A stretch of DNA of 64,000 nt from JAKAIY01 sp963809385 (GCA_963809385.1 CAWEJL010000018.1:1-64000), one strand, 5' to 3'. Shown: positions 1 to 10,204, counted from the stretch's first letter. Numbers and translations: made by a program. The notes: generated by a model not told the origin, from the sequence alone.

Positions 1-7
1 AGTGACA

Positions 8-50
8 GATCGGCGCGTGGGCGGCAAAGAAGGCCGCCTACGCGCCGATC
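8..50. other. Long hairpin at the left edge of the window
   Basis: An inverted repeat has 18-nt arms at 8-25 and 33-50 around a 7-nt loop; 17 of 18 positions are Watson-Crick pairs and one is G-T. No T-run follows on either strand, so it is not a standard intrinsic terminator. From here to the insertion sequence at 310 I recognise no gene. A 69-codon open frame at 2-211 lacks a credible ribosome site and family resemblance. Confidence 0.6.
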
Positions 51-309
51 TCAATGGACGCCTTGTTGCAAGGGAAGGGTATGAGGCGTATCGTGGGGCT
101 ACGCGAGTCATGGCGTGCGTAATAGAGCGGAGCCATAGTGGCGATGAACCGAGGAGGCGAGCATGCGCGACCCTCAGGCGGCCCTCTGCTGGAAAGGTGT
201 CCAGTCTCTGACATAAAGAGCAGAGAAATTAAGGAAAAAAAGGAACCGGACAGTGATGAGTGAGAACTGCGTTGATCATGTCCAGAGTCTGCTGGAAATT
301 GGTTTCTCC

Positions 310-1627
310 GGTAGACTGGTAGCTGTGGGTGGTTAACCGGTGTACATAGGCGTCTCCTGTGCGGTCATCGGGAGTCACACGCAGCATGCTCCTGGCGCGA
401 CTGCCAGTAGGCGGTCATGTCGAGATAGTGATGGCCCGTCGTCCACTGTTCATGCTGTTCGAGCAGCAGCGCGCCGAGCAGGGCGAAGAGCAGGACTCCC
501 GGTTGGGAAAGATACGGATCACACGCTCGCGGCGGCGGATCTCCTCGTTGAGCCGCTCAACGCTGTTGGTCGTGCGCAGTCGTCGTCGGTAGGGGTCGGG
601 CAGCGCCAGCACGGCGGTCGCGTCGTCGAAGCCCGCTTCCAGCACGGCCACGGCTTTGGGGGCGCGCTCGGTGAAGGTGTCGGTGATCTGGCTGAGGGGT
701 GCGCGGGCGGTGGCGAGGTCGGGCGCCTCAAAGAGCACGCGAAGTTGCGCATGCAGGTCGTCGCGGACGGCCTTGGGCGTCGCCTCCATGACATCGCGGG
801 TCAGATGCGTCTGGCAGCGCTGCCAGGTGGCGGGCCCTGGAAGTGGCGCTGGATCGCGTTAACCAAACCGCCATGCGCATCGGAACGACCAGATCCACCC
901 CGGAGAGGCCCCGCCGCTTGAGCCAGCCGAGAAACCCCGACCAACTGGCTTCCGACTCGCTGTCGCCCAGGTGCAGGCCGAGAATCTCCCGCGAGCCCGC
1001 CGCATTGACGCCAATCGCCAGCAAGCCCGACAGCGCCCGAACCCGCTCGTCCTCGCGCACCTTCAAGACCAGCGCGTCCACCAGCACGAAGGGAAACGCC
1101 TGCTCGGAGAGCGGGCGCTCATTCCAAGCGGTGACCAGCGGGTCGAGCTGGGCGCACAGCGCCGAGACGGTCGACTTGGAGAAGCTGGCGCCACACAACT
1201 CCTCGGTGATCTGCGTCACTTTGCGCGTCGAGACGCCACTGACCACCATCTCCATGAGCGCCAACACCAACGCCTGTTCACTGCGCTGGTAGCGGGCAAA
1301 GAGTTCGGTCGAGAACTCACCCTCGCGCACCTGCGGCACGCGCAGCGTCAGCGGACCCACCCGTGTGGTGAGCTTGCGCGGACGCACGCCGTTGCGGTAG
1401 CCCTGACGCTCCTCACTGCGCTCGTAGCGTGTGGCGCCGATCTGCTCGCTCACCTGCGCCTCCAGCACCTGGTTGAGCACCTGCTCCAACAGCTTCGCGA
1501 GTCCGCTTTCACGTGCGGTTCCGCTCATGAGGCTGTGCAGGGTGTCGCTGTCAATGGTAACCTGATACGCAGTCATCCGGTCCTCCGCTGGTCGCTGAAC
1601 GGCTTGTTTCGTTGCGTTCAGTCTACC
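310..1627 (-). mobile_element. IS256/Mutator-family insertion sequence, degenerate
   Basis: The element is defined by its transposase and by a 9-bp terminal inverted match: GGTAGACTG at 310-318 and its complement CAGTCTACC at 1619-1627. This gives about 1.32 kb, normal for IS256-family elements. The match beyond 9 bp is weak, and I see no 8-9 bp target duplication next to these ends, so the boundaries are provisional. The transposase inside has three frame changes, so the copy is either inactive or affected by sequencing errors. The right end abuts a HIT-family gene. Confidence 0.6.
365..1576 (-). pseudogene. IS256-family (Mutator) transposase, frameshifted
   Basis: This is a DDE transposase of the Mutator/IS256 family. 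The intact N-terminal 230 codons begin at 1576 (MTAYQVTIDSDTLHSLMSG) and include the typical segment YERSEERQGYRNGVRPRKL. The frame then shifts near 880 and again near 838. The next piece includes CQTHLTRDVMEATPKAVRDD and NSVERLNEEIRRRERVIR. A third shift near 510 leads into a C-terminus ending at 365. All pieces line up in the order expected for one protein of about 400 residues, so this was one gene. It may be a true pseudogene, or the indels may be assembly errors as suspected for other genes in the window. Confidence 0.85.
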
Positions 1628-2130
1628 CAGAGCGCCGGGTGCTTTGTTTTTGCCGCGCGGTTGGTAGCTGGCCCCACGTGGGGCCAGCTACCAACCGCCT
1701 ATCCCGCACCGAATTTACAGCAGGTATTGGACACTACTACTGCGTTTTTTGCCATATTATCCAACATCAAGTACCAGCTTATGTTATTACAGAAGATGAG
1801 CACATCATCGTCTTTCTCTCAAAGGAAAATCATCCACTTATCGTGCCCAAGCAGCATATTCCCGACATATATTCCTTAGATGAAGCCACTGGGTCCCGCA
1901 TTATGGGAGCAGCTATTGTGGTGGCTCGCGCCGTCAAAGTGGGACTCGCATGTGAAGGGATCTATCTGACACAAGCAAATGAGCCTGCAGCCGGTCAAGA
2001 CGTCTTTCATTTTCATCTGCACATCTATCCCCGCTGGCAAGCTGTAGATTTTCGATCTCAACAGACTTCCCAACAGGTAAGAGCGGTAGATATGCAAGAG
2101 ACCTTGCAGAAAATCACGGCATGCCTGTAA
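1612..2130 (+). CDS. HIT-family nucleotide hydrolase/transferase, 5' end altered by IS junction
   Basis: HIT (histidine triad) proteins hydrolyse or transfer nucleoside monophosphates from nucleotide conjugates. Homology begins at about codon 44 (1741) with CVFCHII, the usual start region of HIT proteins, and continues to the catalytic triad HFHLHIYPR near residue 135. The first 40 codons come from the insertion sequence end and the palindrome and do not look like HIT protein. The native start codon therefore seems lost, and the ATG at 1612 lies inside the element. The gene is visibly lower in GC than its neighbours, which suggests a foreign origin. Whether it is expressed from an element-borne promoter cannot be judged from the sequence. 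Confidence 0.75.
   Translation: MRSVYPERRVLCFCRAVGSWPHVGPATNRLSRTEFTAGIGHYYCVFCHIIQHQVPAYVITEDEHIIVFLSKENHPLIVPKQHIPDIYSLDEATGSRIMGAAIVVARAVKVGLACEGIYLTQANEPAAGQDVFHFHLHIYPRWQAVDFRSQQTSQQVRAVDMQETLQKITACL
1659..1696. repeat. Perfect 38-bp palindrome
   Basis: GGTTGGTAGCTGGCCCCAC at 1659-1677 is followed at once by its exact reverse complement at 1678-1696, with no loop. It lies between the insertion sequence end and the HIT domain coding region. It could be a cruciform-forming site, an element-derived end or a transcription stop. T-rich sequence lies only on its left side, which would suit a terminator read leftward. Confidence 0.85.
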
Positions 2131-2164
2131 TCTGAACCAGCATGCGCGCAACTACTGCGAAAAC

Positions 2165-4063
2165 TCAATCTATGGCTGGCTGTTTAAGAATAGGGGCTCC
2201 CGTGAATAGTTTCTCCTCCGTCCGCTCATCGCCAGCCAGCTCGGATAGGTCGCGGTTGTAGAGCTGGGCGTAGAGGCCACCGAGCGCCAGGAGGTCGTCA
2301 TGGCGGCCCTGCTCGACGATCTGGCCGCGGTCGAGGACGAGGATGCGGTCCGCGTCCTGGATAGTGGTGAGGCGGTGGGCGACGACCAGCGTGGTGCGGT
2401 CGCGCATCAGGCGGTTGAGCGCATCCTGGACGAGCGCCTCGGAGACGTTGTCGAGCGCGGCGGTGGCCTCGTCCAGCAGCAGGATGCGCGGGTCGCGCAG
2501 GATGGCGCGGGCAATGGCGATGCGCTGGCGCTGCCCGGCAGAGAGCTTGACGCCGCGATCACCGACGAGCGTCTGATAGGTCTGGGGTAGACGGGCGATG
2601 AATTCGTGAGCGTTGGCCGCGCGCGCTGCCACCTCGATCTCCTCGTCGCTGGCGTCGAGCCGCCCGAAGCGGATGTTGTCGGCGACGCTGCCGCTGAAGA
2701 GTGTAGGTTCCTGGGGAACGAGGGCGGTCTGCGCACGCAGCGAGGCGATGTTGACGCTGGCGATGTCGGCTCCGTCAATCAGGATGTGGCCGCCGTCGCG
2801 CTCATAGAGCCGCAGCAGCAGGTTGAGCAGGGTGGTCTTGCCCGCGCCGCTCGGCCCCACCAGCGCCACGACCTGGCCCGGCGCGGCCTCGAAGGTCACA
2901 TCATGCAGGATGGGACGGTCAGGACTGTAGCTGAAGGAGACGTGGTCGAACGCGACGCGCCCGCGCGTCGCGGGCAGGTCGGGCAGGTCGTCGCTCCACT
3001 CGGTCGTATCCACCGGGGTGTCGAGGATGGCGAAGGCGCGCGCCGCCGCCGCCATCGCCGCCTGCGTCTGCGAGAAGACGCCGCTGAGCGCGGCGAGCGG
3101 GCCGATGACGAAGGTCAGGTAGATGATGAAGGCGACCAGCTCGCCGCTGGTGAGGCGTCCGGCCAGCACCTCGCGCCCGCCGAACCAGATCACCAGCAGC
3201 ACGGCGCCGAAGCCGACGAAGCCGATCACCGGTCCCACCAGCGCCTGCCAGCGCGCCCGGCGCAGACTTACCCGCAGCAGGCGGGCCATGCTCTCGCCGA
3301 AACGCTCCACCTCGTAGCGCTCGCGGGCGAAGGCTTTGACGACGCGAATCGAGCTGAGCGACTCGTCGATCACGCCGGTGGACTGCGCCAGCGCTTCCTG
3401 CGCCTCGCCGGAGTCGCTCCAGATGCGGCGGCCCAGGACGCTCACAAGGATTGCGGCGGGCGGGACGGCGGCCAGGGTAATCAGGGTGAGGCGCCAGTTG
3501 AGGGCGAAGACGATGGCGATGCTGCCCACCAGCGTGACGATCTGCCCGGCCAGCGGGATGATGTTGTCGTTGAGGGTGGCGATCTGCGTGACGTCGTTGG
3601 TGACGCGCGAGAGGACTTCACCAACGCGGCGCTCATCATACCAGGCGAGCGGCAGGCGGCTGAGGCGGTCGAAGAGCCGCGTGCGGAGGTCGGCCGTCAG
3701 GCGCTGGCCGGTGGAGGAGATGAGATAGTTTTGGGCGGCGTCCAGCGCGGCGCGCGCGAGGAAGAGCGCGAGCAGGCCCAGCGCGACCAGGTTGAGCAGC
3801 GCGGCGTCATGCTGGCTGAAGACGTGATCAATCATCTGTTGCAGGCCGAGCGGCATCGCCAGCGTCACCAGGTTGGTGAGTGTCAGCAGAGCGCCGCCGG
3901 CCAGCAGGCGGCGCCAGTAGGGCCGCAACAGGCCGAACGCGCGGCGGTAGGGGGCGCGCTCACCGATGTCGGTGTTCAGCGCGCTGCCTCGTTTCCGCCG
4001 CTGCGCCCACGGGCGCTCCGTCGCCGCGTCTATCGCACTGTCCGTGACCTCATCAATCGCCAT
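2165..4063 (-). CDS. ABC transporter, fused permease and ATPase (half-transporter)
   Basis: This is a 632-residue exporter-type half-transporter, expected to work as a dimer in the cytoplasmic membrane. The N-terminal half (about 45-330) has the six hydrophobic segments of a type-1 ABC membrane domain. The C-terminal ATPase has Walker A GPSGAGKTT (near 405), the Q-loop region LVPQEPTLFSG, signature LSAGQRQR, Walker B ILLLDEATAALD and the switch histidine in VVAHRLTT. Length and order are typical of MsbA/MdlB-like proteins. The substrate (lipid, peptide or drug) cannot be told from the sequence. No partner gene is adjacent, so a homodimer is likely. Confidence 0.93.
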   Translation of the reverse strand: MAIDEVTDSAIDAATERPWAQRRKRGSALNTDIGERAPYRRAFGLLRPYWRRLLAGGALLTLTNLVTLAMPLGLQQMIDHVFSQHDAALLNLVALGLLALFLARAALDAAQNYLISSTGQRLTADLRTRLFDRLSRLPLAWYDERRVGEVLSRVTNDVTQIATLNDNIIPLAGQIVTLVGSIAIVFALNWRLTLITLAAVPPAAILVSVLGRRIWSDSGEAQEALAQSTGVIDESLSSIRVVKAFARERYEVERFGESMARLLRVSLRRARWQALVGPVIGFVGFGAVLLVIWFGGREVLAGRLTSGELVAFIIYLTFVIGPLAALSGVFSQTQAAMAAAARAFAILDTPVDTTEWSDDLPDLPATRGRVAFDHVSFSYSPDRPILHDVTFEAAPGQVVALVGPSGAGKTTLLNLLLRLYERDGGHILIDGADIASVNIASLRAQTALVPQEPTLFSGSVADNIRFGRLDASDEEIEVAARAANAHEFIARLPQTYQTLVGDRGVKLSAGQRQRIAIARAILRDPRILLLDEATAALDNVSEALVQDALNRLMRDRTTLVVAHRLTTIQDADRILVLDRGQIVEQGRHDDLLALGGLYAQLYNRDLSELAGDERTEEKLFTGAPILKQPAID

Positions 4064-4392
4064 GCCGCGCGTCCTCCCGCTGTGGCGATTTCGTCAGTCC
4101 GAAGCCGCTACTCAGGTTGTATAGTATGCGGCCGGAGCACGTTAAGCGCACTGGAAGAACGTTTAGGTGGTGGGGGGACGCGGGGCTTCAATGACAAACA
4201 CAGGGGAGCGCGCCGCGCAAGCACGCTCCCCCGCCAGATGCGACTGGGTCTCGCATACAGATACTAGACGCATTTCCGGCGCCGGGATTGACCGGCTGGT
4301 ACTTCGTGGCGCGTGGCGTGGTATTATCTCGCTATGCGGCGACCGCTCGCTCGCCCGCGCCGCTGGTTTCGCTAGCTGGAGGATGAATCAGC

Positions 4393-5121
4393 ATGAGTGA
4401 CGCCACATCATCTGAGACGCCGGGAACATCTGTGGTCACAGAGGCCGTGCGGTTTCCGTTTCGCGGGCAGCCGCGCGATGCGTATCTGGCCCTGCCGGAG
4501 GGCGCGGGGCCATTCCCTGGCGTGGTGGTGATCCACGAGATCTACGGCCTGAACGACAATATCCGCGATGTGTCGCGGCGCTTCGCGGCGGCGGGCTACG
4601 CGGCGCTGGCGATAGACCTCTTCGCCGGACGCAACCGGGCGGTGTGCATGGCCCGCATCATGAGCCACATGTTATCAGGTTCAACCAGCAACTCCAGCAT
4701 TGATGAGCTCAAGGCGGGGCTGGATTGGCTCGGACAGCGGCCCGAGGTGGACGCGGCGCGCGTGGGAGCCATCGGCTTTTGCATGGGCGGCACGTTCGCC
4801 ATCGCCTGGGCGTGCGCAGACCCGCGCCTCCAGGTGATCGCGCCGTTCTACGCGCGCAATCCGCGCCCGCTGGAGGCGACGAAGCGCATGTGTCCCGTTG
4901 TCGGCTCCTACCCTGACAAGGACTTCACCACCGAGCCGGGCCGCAAGCTGGACGTCGCGCTGACCGCCGCGAGCGTGCCGCACGACATCAAAATCTACCC
5001 CAACACCCAGCACTCGTTCTTCAACGATCAGGGCCCCGCCTACGATCCCGTTGCCAGCGCCGACGCCTGGGCGCGCATCATGGGCTACTTCGGCGAGCGG
5101 CTGGGGCAGGCGCTCATTTGA
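4393..5121 (+). CDS. Dienelactone hydrolase family protein
   Basis: This is a 242-residue alpha/beta hydrolase. Members of the dienelactone hydrolase family open lactone rings in chlorocatechol breakdown or act on other esters. The nucleophile motif is GFCMGG (Cys as in true dienelactone hydrolases). The acid lies in the SYPDKDF region and the catalytic His in NTQHSFFND near the C-terminus. The N-terminal motif VVVIHEIYGLNDNIRD is typical of the family. The start follows GGAGGATGAATCAGC. The 3' end overlaps the convergent TIR gene by 8 bp. No aromatic pathway genes are nearby, so the true substrate is unknown. Confidence 0.9.
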   Translation: MSDATSSETPGTSVVTEAVRFPFRGQPRDAYLALPEGAGPFPGVVVIHEIYGLNDNIRDVSRRFAAAGYAALAIDLFAGRNRAVCMARIMSHMLSGSTSNSSIDELKAGLDWLGQRPEVDAARVGAIGFCMGGTFAIAWACADPRLQVIAPFYARNPRPLEATKRMCPVVGSYPDKDFTTEPGRKLDVALTAASVPHDIKIYPNTQHSFFNDQGPAYDPVASADAWARIMGYFGERLGQALI

Positions 5122-6298
5122 GGAATGCGTCAATCTCTTCGGCAATGGATGCGCGCAGATCGGGGTGACGCCGTAGTTGCATGAGCAAAACTCTTGCTCC
5201 ATCAGCAGTCTCCCCGCTCTTCAAAAAGTTCTTTAACTGATGCAGTATGTACGCTTGATCTCTTGGATTGAGTTCTTGCGCATCAAGCTTTTCCTGAAGT
5301 TCTCCGAGCGGAGAGACTGGCGCTGGCGGTGGTACCGGCAAAGGGTTAGGCGCTAAAGCGGGTTGTGGCAGCTTACTTATGGCTAGTAGTAGGCTCTGCC
5401 AAGCCGCCGCGTCGTTAGTTCGATAGTCAACAAACTGTATCTTTTGGAGTTCTTCAGGTAACAGATGAACATCAACCCCACCTTCCAATAGTATGGGAAG
5501 GATTTGTTTCCTCAACGCATGCGCGTAGCGGTATTCAGCTTGACATGGAACGGACCGGAAGGAGGCGGGTGTGAGCGCAAAGATAAATAGGTCAGTCGTG
5601 CGGACATTTTGGAGTATTTCTTCCCACCAACGTTGGCCACCGACAAGACGCTGGTCATACCAGACATTCCAACCTTGCTGTTCAAGTCTCTTCGCAAGAG
5701 CAGAGATGGCATATCGCTCAGTGCTCTTGTAGCTGATGAAGATTTGCTTAGGCGACATACCCATTCTTGCTCCATGCGCCGCTTCCGCAATTTCTGGCTT
5801 GCGGTGACCGGCATTAATTGCGTTTGCTTGTTGCTCAAGGACCCAATCCTGCGCTCCTATGGGACTTAGGCCGTCGAGAGGAGTCGCTCTCTCTAAACCC
5901 TCCTCAGACATGACTACCGATGTCGCGATGATTGCATTGACCGTGCGCCCTGTTGAGAGCACCTGCGCTGTTATTCCCAGGCGCCCCTGCTCATTGATCT
6001 CGAATATCACCTCGACTGGCGTTCCAGCGGGCAGGCTTGGCGGCAATTCAAGATGCACGGAGCCCATGTCTTTGCCCCGGCTCAAGTCGGCCACTTCCTC
6101 GCTGTCCTCGTCGTTCTCCATAATGCGAAACAGCGTGTGCGACTGGTTATCTCGAACCGTAGGGAAGCGTAGAGTTGCTGTCGCAGGCGCCTGCTGCTGG
6201 CGAAAAATGAGGTTTTTTATCACTTCATGGCCCGCCTTGTTTAGGGTCACGATGCCAAAGCTGTGACTGATGACGTTGCGGATAGTGGTTTTCTCCAT
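5114..6298 (-). CDS. Hsp70 substrate-binding-domain/TIR-domain fusion protein
   Basis: The predicted protein has 394 residues. Residues 8-125 resemble the beta-sandwich substrate-binding domain of DnaK/Hsp70: SHSFGI, then FPTVRDNQ, the LPPSLPAGTPVEVIFEI segment and a final NEQGRLGITA. There is no Hsp70 ATPase domain. Residues 184-295 form a TIR domain: start KQIFISYKSTERYA, then GWNVWYDQRLVGG and LFIFALTPAS. A Glu in CQAEYRYA sits at the position of the catalytic Glu of NAD-cleaving TIR domains. A Pro-rich linker and a helical tail of about 60 residues follow. The ATG at 6298 is chosen because GGAGGAG precedes it. The frame stays open up to a TTG at 6442, so 48 more residues are possible. Lower GC than the neighbours suggests transfer. 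Function is inferred: a possible defence or stress effector. Confidence 0.82.
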   Translation of the reverse strand: MEKTTIRNVISHSFGIVTLNKAGHEVIKNLIFRQQQAPATATLRFPTVRDNQSHTLFRIMENDEDSEEVADLSRGKDMGSVHLELPPSLPAGTPVEVIFEINEQGRLGITAQVLSTGRTVNAIIATSVVMSEEGLERATPLDGLSPIGAQDWVLEQQANAINAGHRKPEIAEAAHGARMGMSPKQIFISYKSTERYAISALAKRLEQQGWNVWYDQRLVGGQRWWEEILQNVRTTDLFIFALTPASFRSVPCQAEYRYAHALRKQILPILLEGGVDVHLLPEELQKIQFVDYRTNDAAAWQSLLLAISKLPQPALAPNPLPVPPPAPVSPLGELQEKLDAQELNPRDQAYILHQLKNFLKSGETADGARVLLMQLRRHPDLRASIAEEIDAFLK

Positions 6299-6525
6299 CT
6301 GCTCCTCCACCTCGGACCTGGCACTCAACTCGATCGCAGCATGTCGTTGCGTCTGCTGGAAGGTCTTGCCCTGCGCCTCGAGCGTCTCGGCCTTCGGGCC
6401 GGTGCTCAGCTTCAGCCGATAGATCTCCGCACTTTTGATCAAAGCATAATACTAAACGGCTGCTGTGTTAACATTGACGGAGCGCACTTTTAGCTAGCGT
6501 TAATTACAATTGTGTACTAGCTGAG

Positions 6526-7314
6526 CTACAAATTCAACTCATGCCCGTGCAGGCGCAGCCAGCGGCGGTGGTCGCGGTAGTCGGGGCAGGCGCGCTCGAC
6601 CAGCGCCCAGAAAGGGGCGGCGTGGTTGTGCTCCTGGAGGTGGCAGAGCTCGTGGATGACGACGTAGTCGAGGACCGCAGGCGGGGCGAGCAGTAGCCGC
6701 CAGTTGAAGTTGAGATTGCCCTGGCGCGAGCAGCTTCCCCAGCGGGTCTTCTGCGATTTGATGGCGACGCTGGCCCAGGTGAAGCTGTAGGAAGCGTTGC
6801 AGTGAGTCAGCCGCTCCTCGAAGACCGTCCGCGCCTGCCGCCGGTACCAGCGCTCCAGCACGTCGCGGACGAGCGGGTCGCGCTCCGCCGGGGCCAGCGC
6901 GGCGGCTGCGGCGGGCAGCGCGAGGGTGAGCTGGTCGCCGGAGAGCGCGATGCGGGCTGTGCTGGCGCCGCTGGCGTTGGTGGTGAGCGCCAGGCGCAGT
7001 GCGGCGCCCATGAAGGGCAGCGCGTGGCCGTCCGCCAGTGGATCGGGGGTGGGAGGGGGAGCGAGCGGGGCCAGCCGGGCTTGCGTGCGCAGGATCCATC
7101 CCTCGTACTGGCGCAGCGTCTCCTCGATGCGCGCCTGGCTGACGCCGCGCGGCTTCACCACCTCCAGCGCGCCGCCGGGGCGCACGACCAGCCGTACCCG
7201 CCGCGCGCGCGCGCTGGGCCGCACCTGATAGGTGATTGGACCGTCGCTGAGGTGGATGATCCGCTCATCCGCTCCGGAGCCGCTGCCCGGCTCGCTCTTC
7301 CCTTGTCGCGCCAT
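6526..7314 (-). CDS. YgjP-like (SprT/DUF45) zinc metallopeptidase
   Basis: This 262-residue protein belongs to the YgjP/DUF45 family of predicted zinc-dependent peptidases. The HExxH motif appears as VIHELCHLQEHNHAAPFW near the C-terminus, followed by CPDYRDHRRWL, which is the usual family ending. The conserved segment KTRWGSCSRQGNLNFNW just upstream is diagnostic. The N-terminal part carries the family pattern ITYQVRPSARARRVRLVVRP. Length is normal. It stands alone between the TIR-fusion gene and the rRNA operon, so context gives no hint about its substrate. Confidence 0.92.
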   Translation of the reverse strand: MARQGKSEPGSGSGADERIIHLSDGPITYQVRPSARARRVRLVVRPGGALEVVKPRGVSQARIEETLRQYEGWILRTQARLAPLAPPPTPDPLADGHALPFMGAALRLALTTNASGASTARIALSGDQLTLALPAAAAALAPAERDPLVRDVLERWYRRQARTVFEERLTHCNASYSFTWASVAIKSQKTRWGSCSRQGNLNFNWRLLLAPPAVLDYVVIHELCHLQEHNHAAPFWALVERACPDYRDHRRWLRLHGHELNL

Positions 7315-7862
7315 GTCGCCCGCCTCCTCTCGATGAGGGAAGCATACTACACACGCCGCCTATCTGGCGCGTGGCGGGCTCAAGAGAGTCTGTCCCTCCC
7401 TCTACCAGTTTCTCAGGGCTCGCGATGTTTTCGCGACACGCATACACTATCCGCGCGGCACAGGCTCCATAAGCATGGAGCGCTAATGGGACCTCTGGCG
7501 GCGTTGGACGGGAGTTTTGGGCCGGTCTGGGGCGCAATGTGGGCAAAACGGGGAATTTGAGCAGATTCGTAGGAAAAGATGCTTGACGACATCCTGGCGT
7601 TGTGATAATCTTGTTTTTGCGCCCCACGAAACGGTGTGACGCACGGTGGCGACGCCACCAGACGCACATGAACAACTGAAGAGTGAGAATCAGCAGCAGC
7701 GTAAGATGCATACGTCATGACGAATGACTCGCGCGGCAACGTGTGGAGTCAACATGGCGGCGGGCCGGAGAATGATTTCTCCTTCGGGAGAGCGTTCAAC
7801 CGGACCTTTGAGTAGAAACCTGTGCAGAGAGCTAAGCAAACAACCAAGAGATAGCGATATCT
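7315..7862 (+). other. rRNA operon leader region
   Basis: About 550 bases lie between the metallopeptidase start and the 16S gene. I see no credible protein gene. Open frames on the minus strand across 7265-7739 have no family resemblance and run through the promoter. The region holds a promoter-like site at 7583-7609 and an untranslated leader of about 250 bases before 16S. Confidence 0.6.
7583..7609 (+). promoter_or_regulatory. Probable rRNA operon promoter
   Basis: TTGACG at 7583-7588 is a good -35 element. GATAAT at 7604-7609 (15-bp spacing), or the overlapping TAATCT at 7606-7611 (17-bp spacing), would serve as -10. It sits about 250 bases upstream of the 16S 5' end, in the expected direction. 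The spacer choice is uncertain. Confidence 0.55.
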
Positions 7863-9381
<1,519 letters not shown>

Positions 9382-9576
9382 GGGACACGCGAGCGCACGG
9401 GGCTTACCCCTCGTGCCTCCATTCCCAGGTCGATCGGCGAGAGATGGCTTGCCATCCTTCGTCGTTTGCGATCGCATAGATTCGCTCAAAGACCGCCACT
9501 ATGGCGCTCCTGACGTAGGCGTCCCGCACTGCTGGTTCTCACTTTTCAGTCGCTTCATGAGCGATTGGTGCGCTAC

Positions 9577-9650
9577 GGGCCTGTAGCTCAGTTGGTTAGA
9601 GCGCGGTCCTGATAAGACCGAGGTCCCCTGTTCGAGCCAGGGCAGGCCCA
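9577..9650 (+). tRNA. tRNA-Ile (GAT anticodon)
   Basis: A full cloverleaf is visible: acceptor GGGCCTG pairs with CAGGCCC; anticodon stem-loop CGGTC-CTGATAA-GACCG gives anticodon GAT; T-arm CCCTG-TTCGAGC-CAGGG. The discriminator base is A9650, and the sequence after it reads CCG, so CCA is not fully encoded. The gene lies in the 16S spacer, the usual site for tRNA-Ile. Confidence 0.96.
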
Positions 9651-9693
9651 CCGAAGCCGCGCAGCGGTCACTATGGTGGTCGGGCGCGCCCCT

Positions 9694-9769
9694 GGGGGCG
9701 TAGCTCAGCTGGAAGAGCATCTGGTTTGCAACCAGAGGGTCAGGGGTTCGAGTCCCCTCGTCTCCACCA
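9694..9769 (+). tRNA. tRNA-Ala (TGC anticodon)
   Basis: The cloverleaf has acceptor GGGGGCG pairing with CGTCTCC (two G-T pairs), anticodon arm CTGGT-TTGCAAC-CAG with anticodon TGC, and T-arm with GGTTCGAGTCC. CCA is encoded at 9767-9769, unlike the neighbouring tRNA-Ile. An Ile-Ala pair after 16S is the classic spacer arrangement. Confidence 0.96.
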
Positions 9770-9855
9770 GGCCACCTGAGTGATCGGGCTCCGGCCTCAT
9801 TTCCTCGCGATTCTCGCGTGATCTCGTATGTTGGTCTCCCGCGCCTGGGCGTGCG

Positions 9856-9981
9856 GGAGGGTTGGTGACTATAGCGGAGGGGTTCCACCCGTTCCCTTCC
9901 CGAACACGGTCGTTAAGCCCTCCAGCCCCAACGATACTGCAGGGGCAGCCCTGTGGGACAATAGGACGTCGCCGGCCCTCC
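9856..9981 (+). rRNA. rrf: 5S ribosomal RNA, copy 1
   Basis: The sequence carries the bacterial 5S core: GGTGACTATAGCGGAGGGGT, then CCCGAACACGG, CGTTAAGCCCTCCAG and GTGGGACAATAGGACGTCGC. The terminal helix is GGAGGG with CCCTCC, extended by further pairing. An upstream hairpin (CTCCCGC with GCGGGAG) overlaps the 5' side and may take part in processing. Ends are estimated from the terminal helix. It follows tRNA-Ala directly, with no 23S gene between. Confidence 0.92.
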
Positions 9982-10078
9982 CGCCCGCGCCAGTCGGTGC
10001 GGAGACCATTCGTTCTCGATCACGTCGCACTTTCCCTAATTCAATATCGCGTGTCTCGCTCCCGCGCCTGGGCGTGCG

Positions 10079-10204
10079 GGAGGGTTGGTGACTATAGCGG
10101 AGGGGTTCCACCCGTTCCCTTCCCGAACACGGTCGTTAAGCCCTCCAGCCCCAACGATACTGCAGGGGCAGCCCTGTGGGACAATAGGACGTCGCCGGCC
10201 CTCC
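10079..10204 (+). rRNA. rrf: 5S ribosomal RNA, copy 2
   Basis: This copy is identical to the first over its full length and is offset by exactly 223 bp. It carries the same terminal helix and processing hairpin. A strong intrinsic terminator follows at 10252, so it closes the operon. Confidence 0.92.

Noticed and set aside
317..1693. TGGTAGCTG and its complement as the insertion sequence ends
   Set aside because: The pairing GGTAGACTG at 310 and 1619 gives a length nearer the family norm; the other match is partly explained by the palindrome at 1659. Neither shows a target duplication.
2606..4267. 553-codon open frame on the plus strand
   Set aside because: It lies antisense to the ABC transporter, has no family resemblance, and arises from the GC-rich codon pattern of the real gene.
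7265..7739. Open frames of 148 and 108 codons on the minus strand before 16S
   Set aside because: They run across the rRNA promoter and leader, have no ribosome sites and no recognisable domain.
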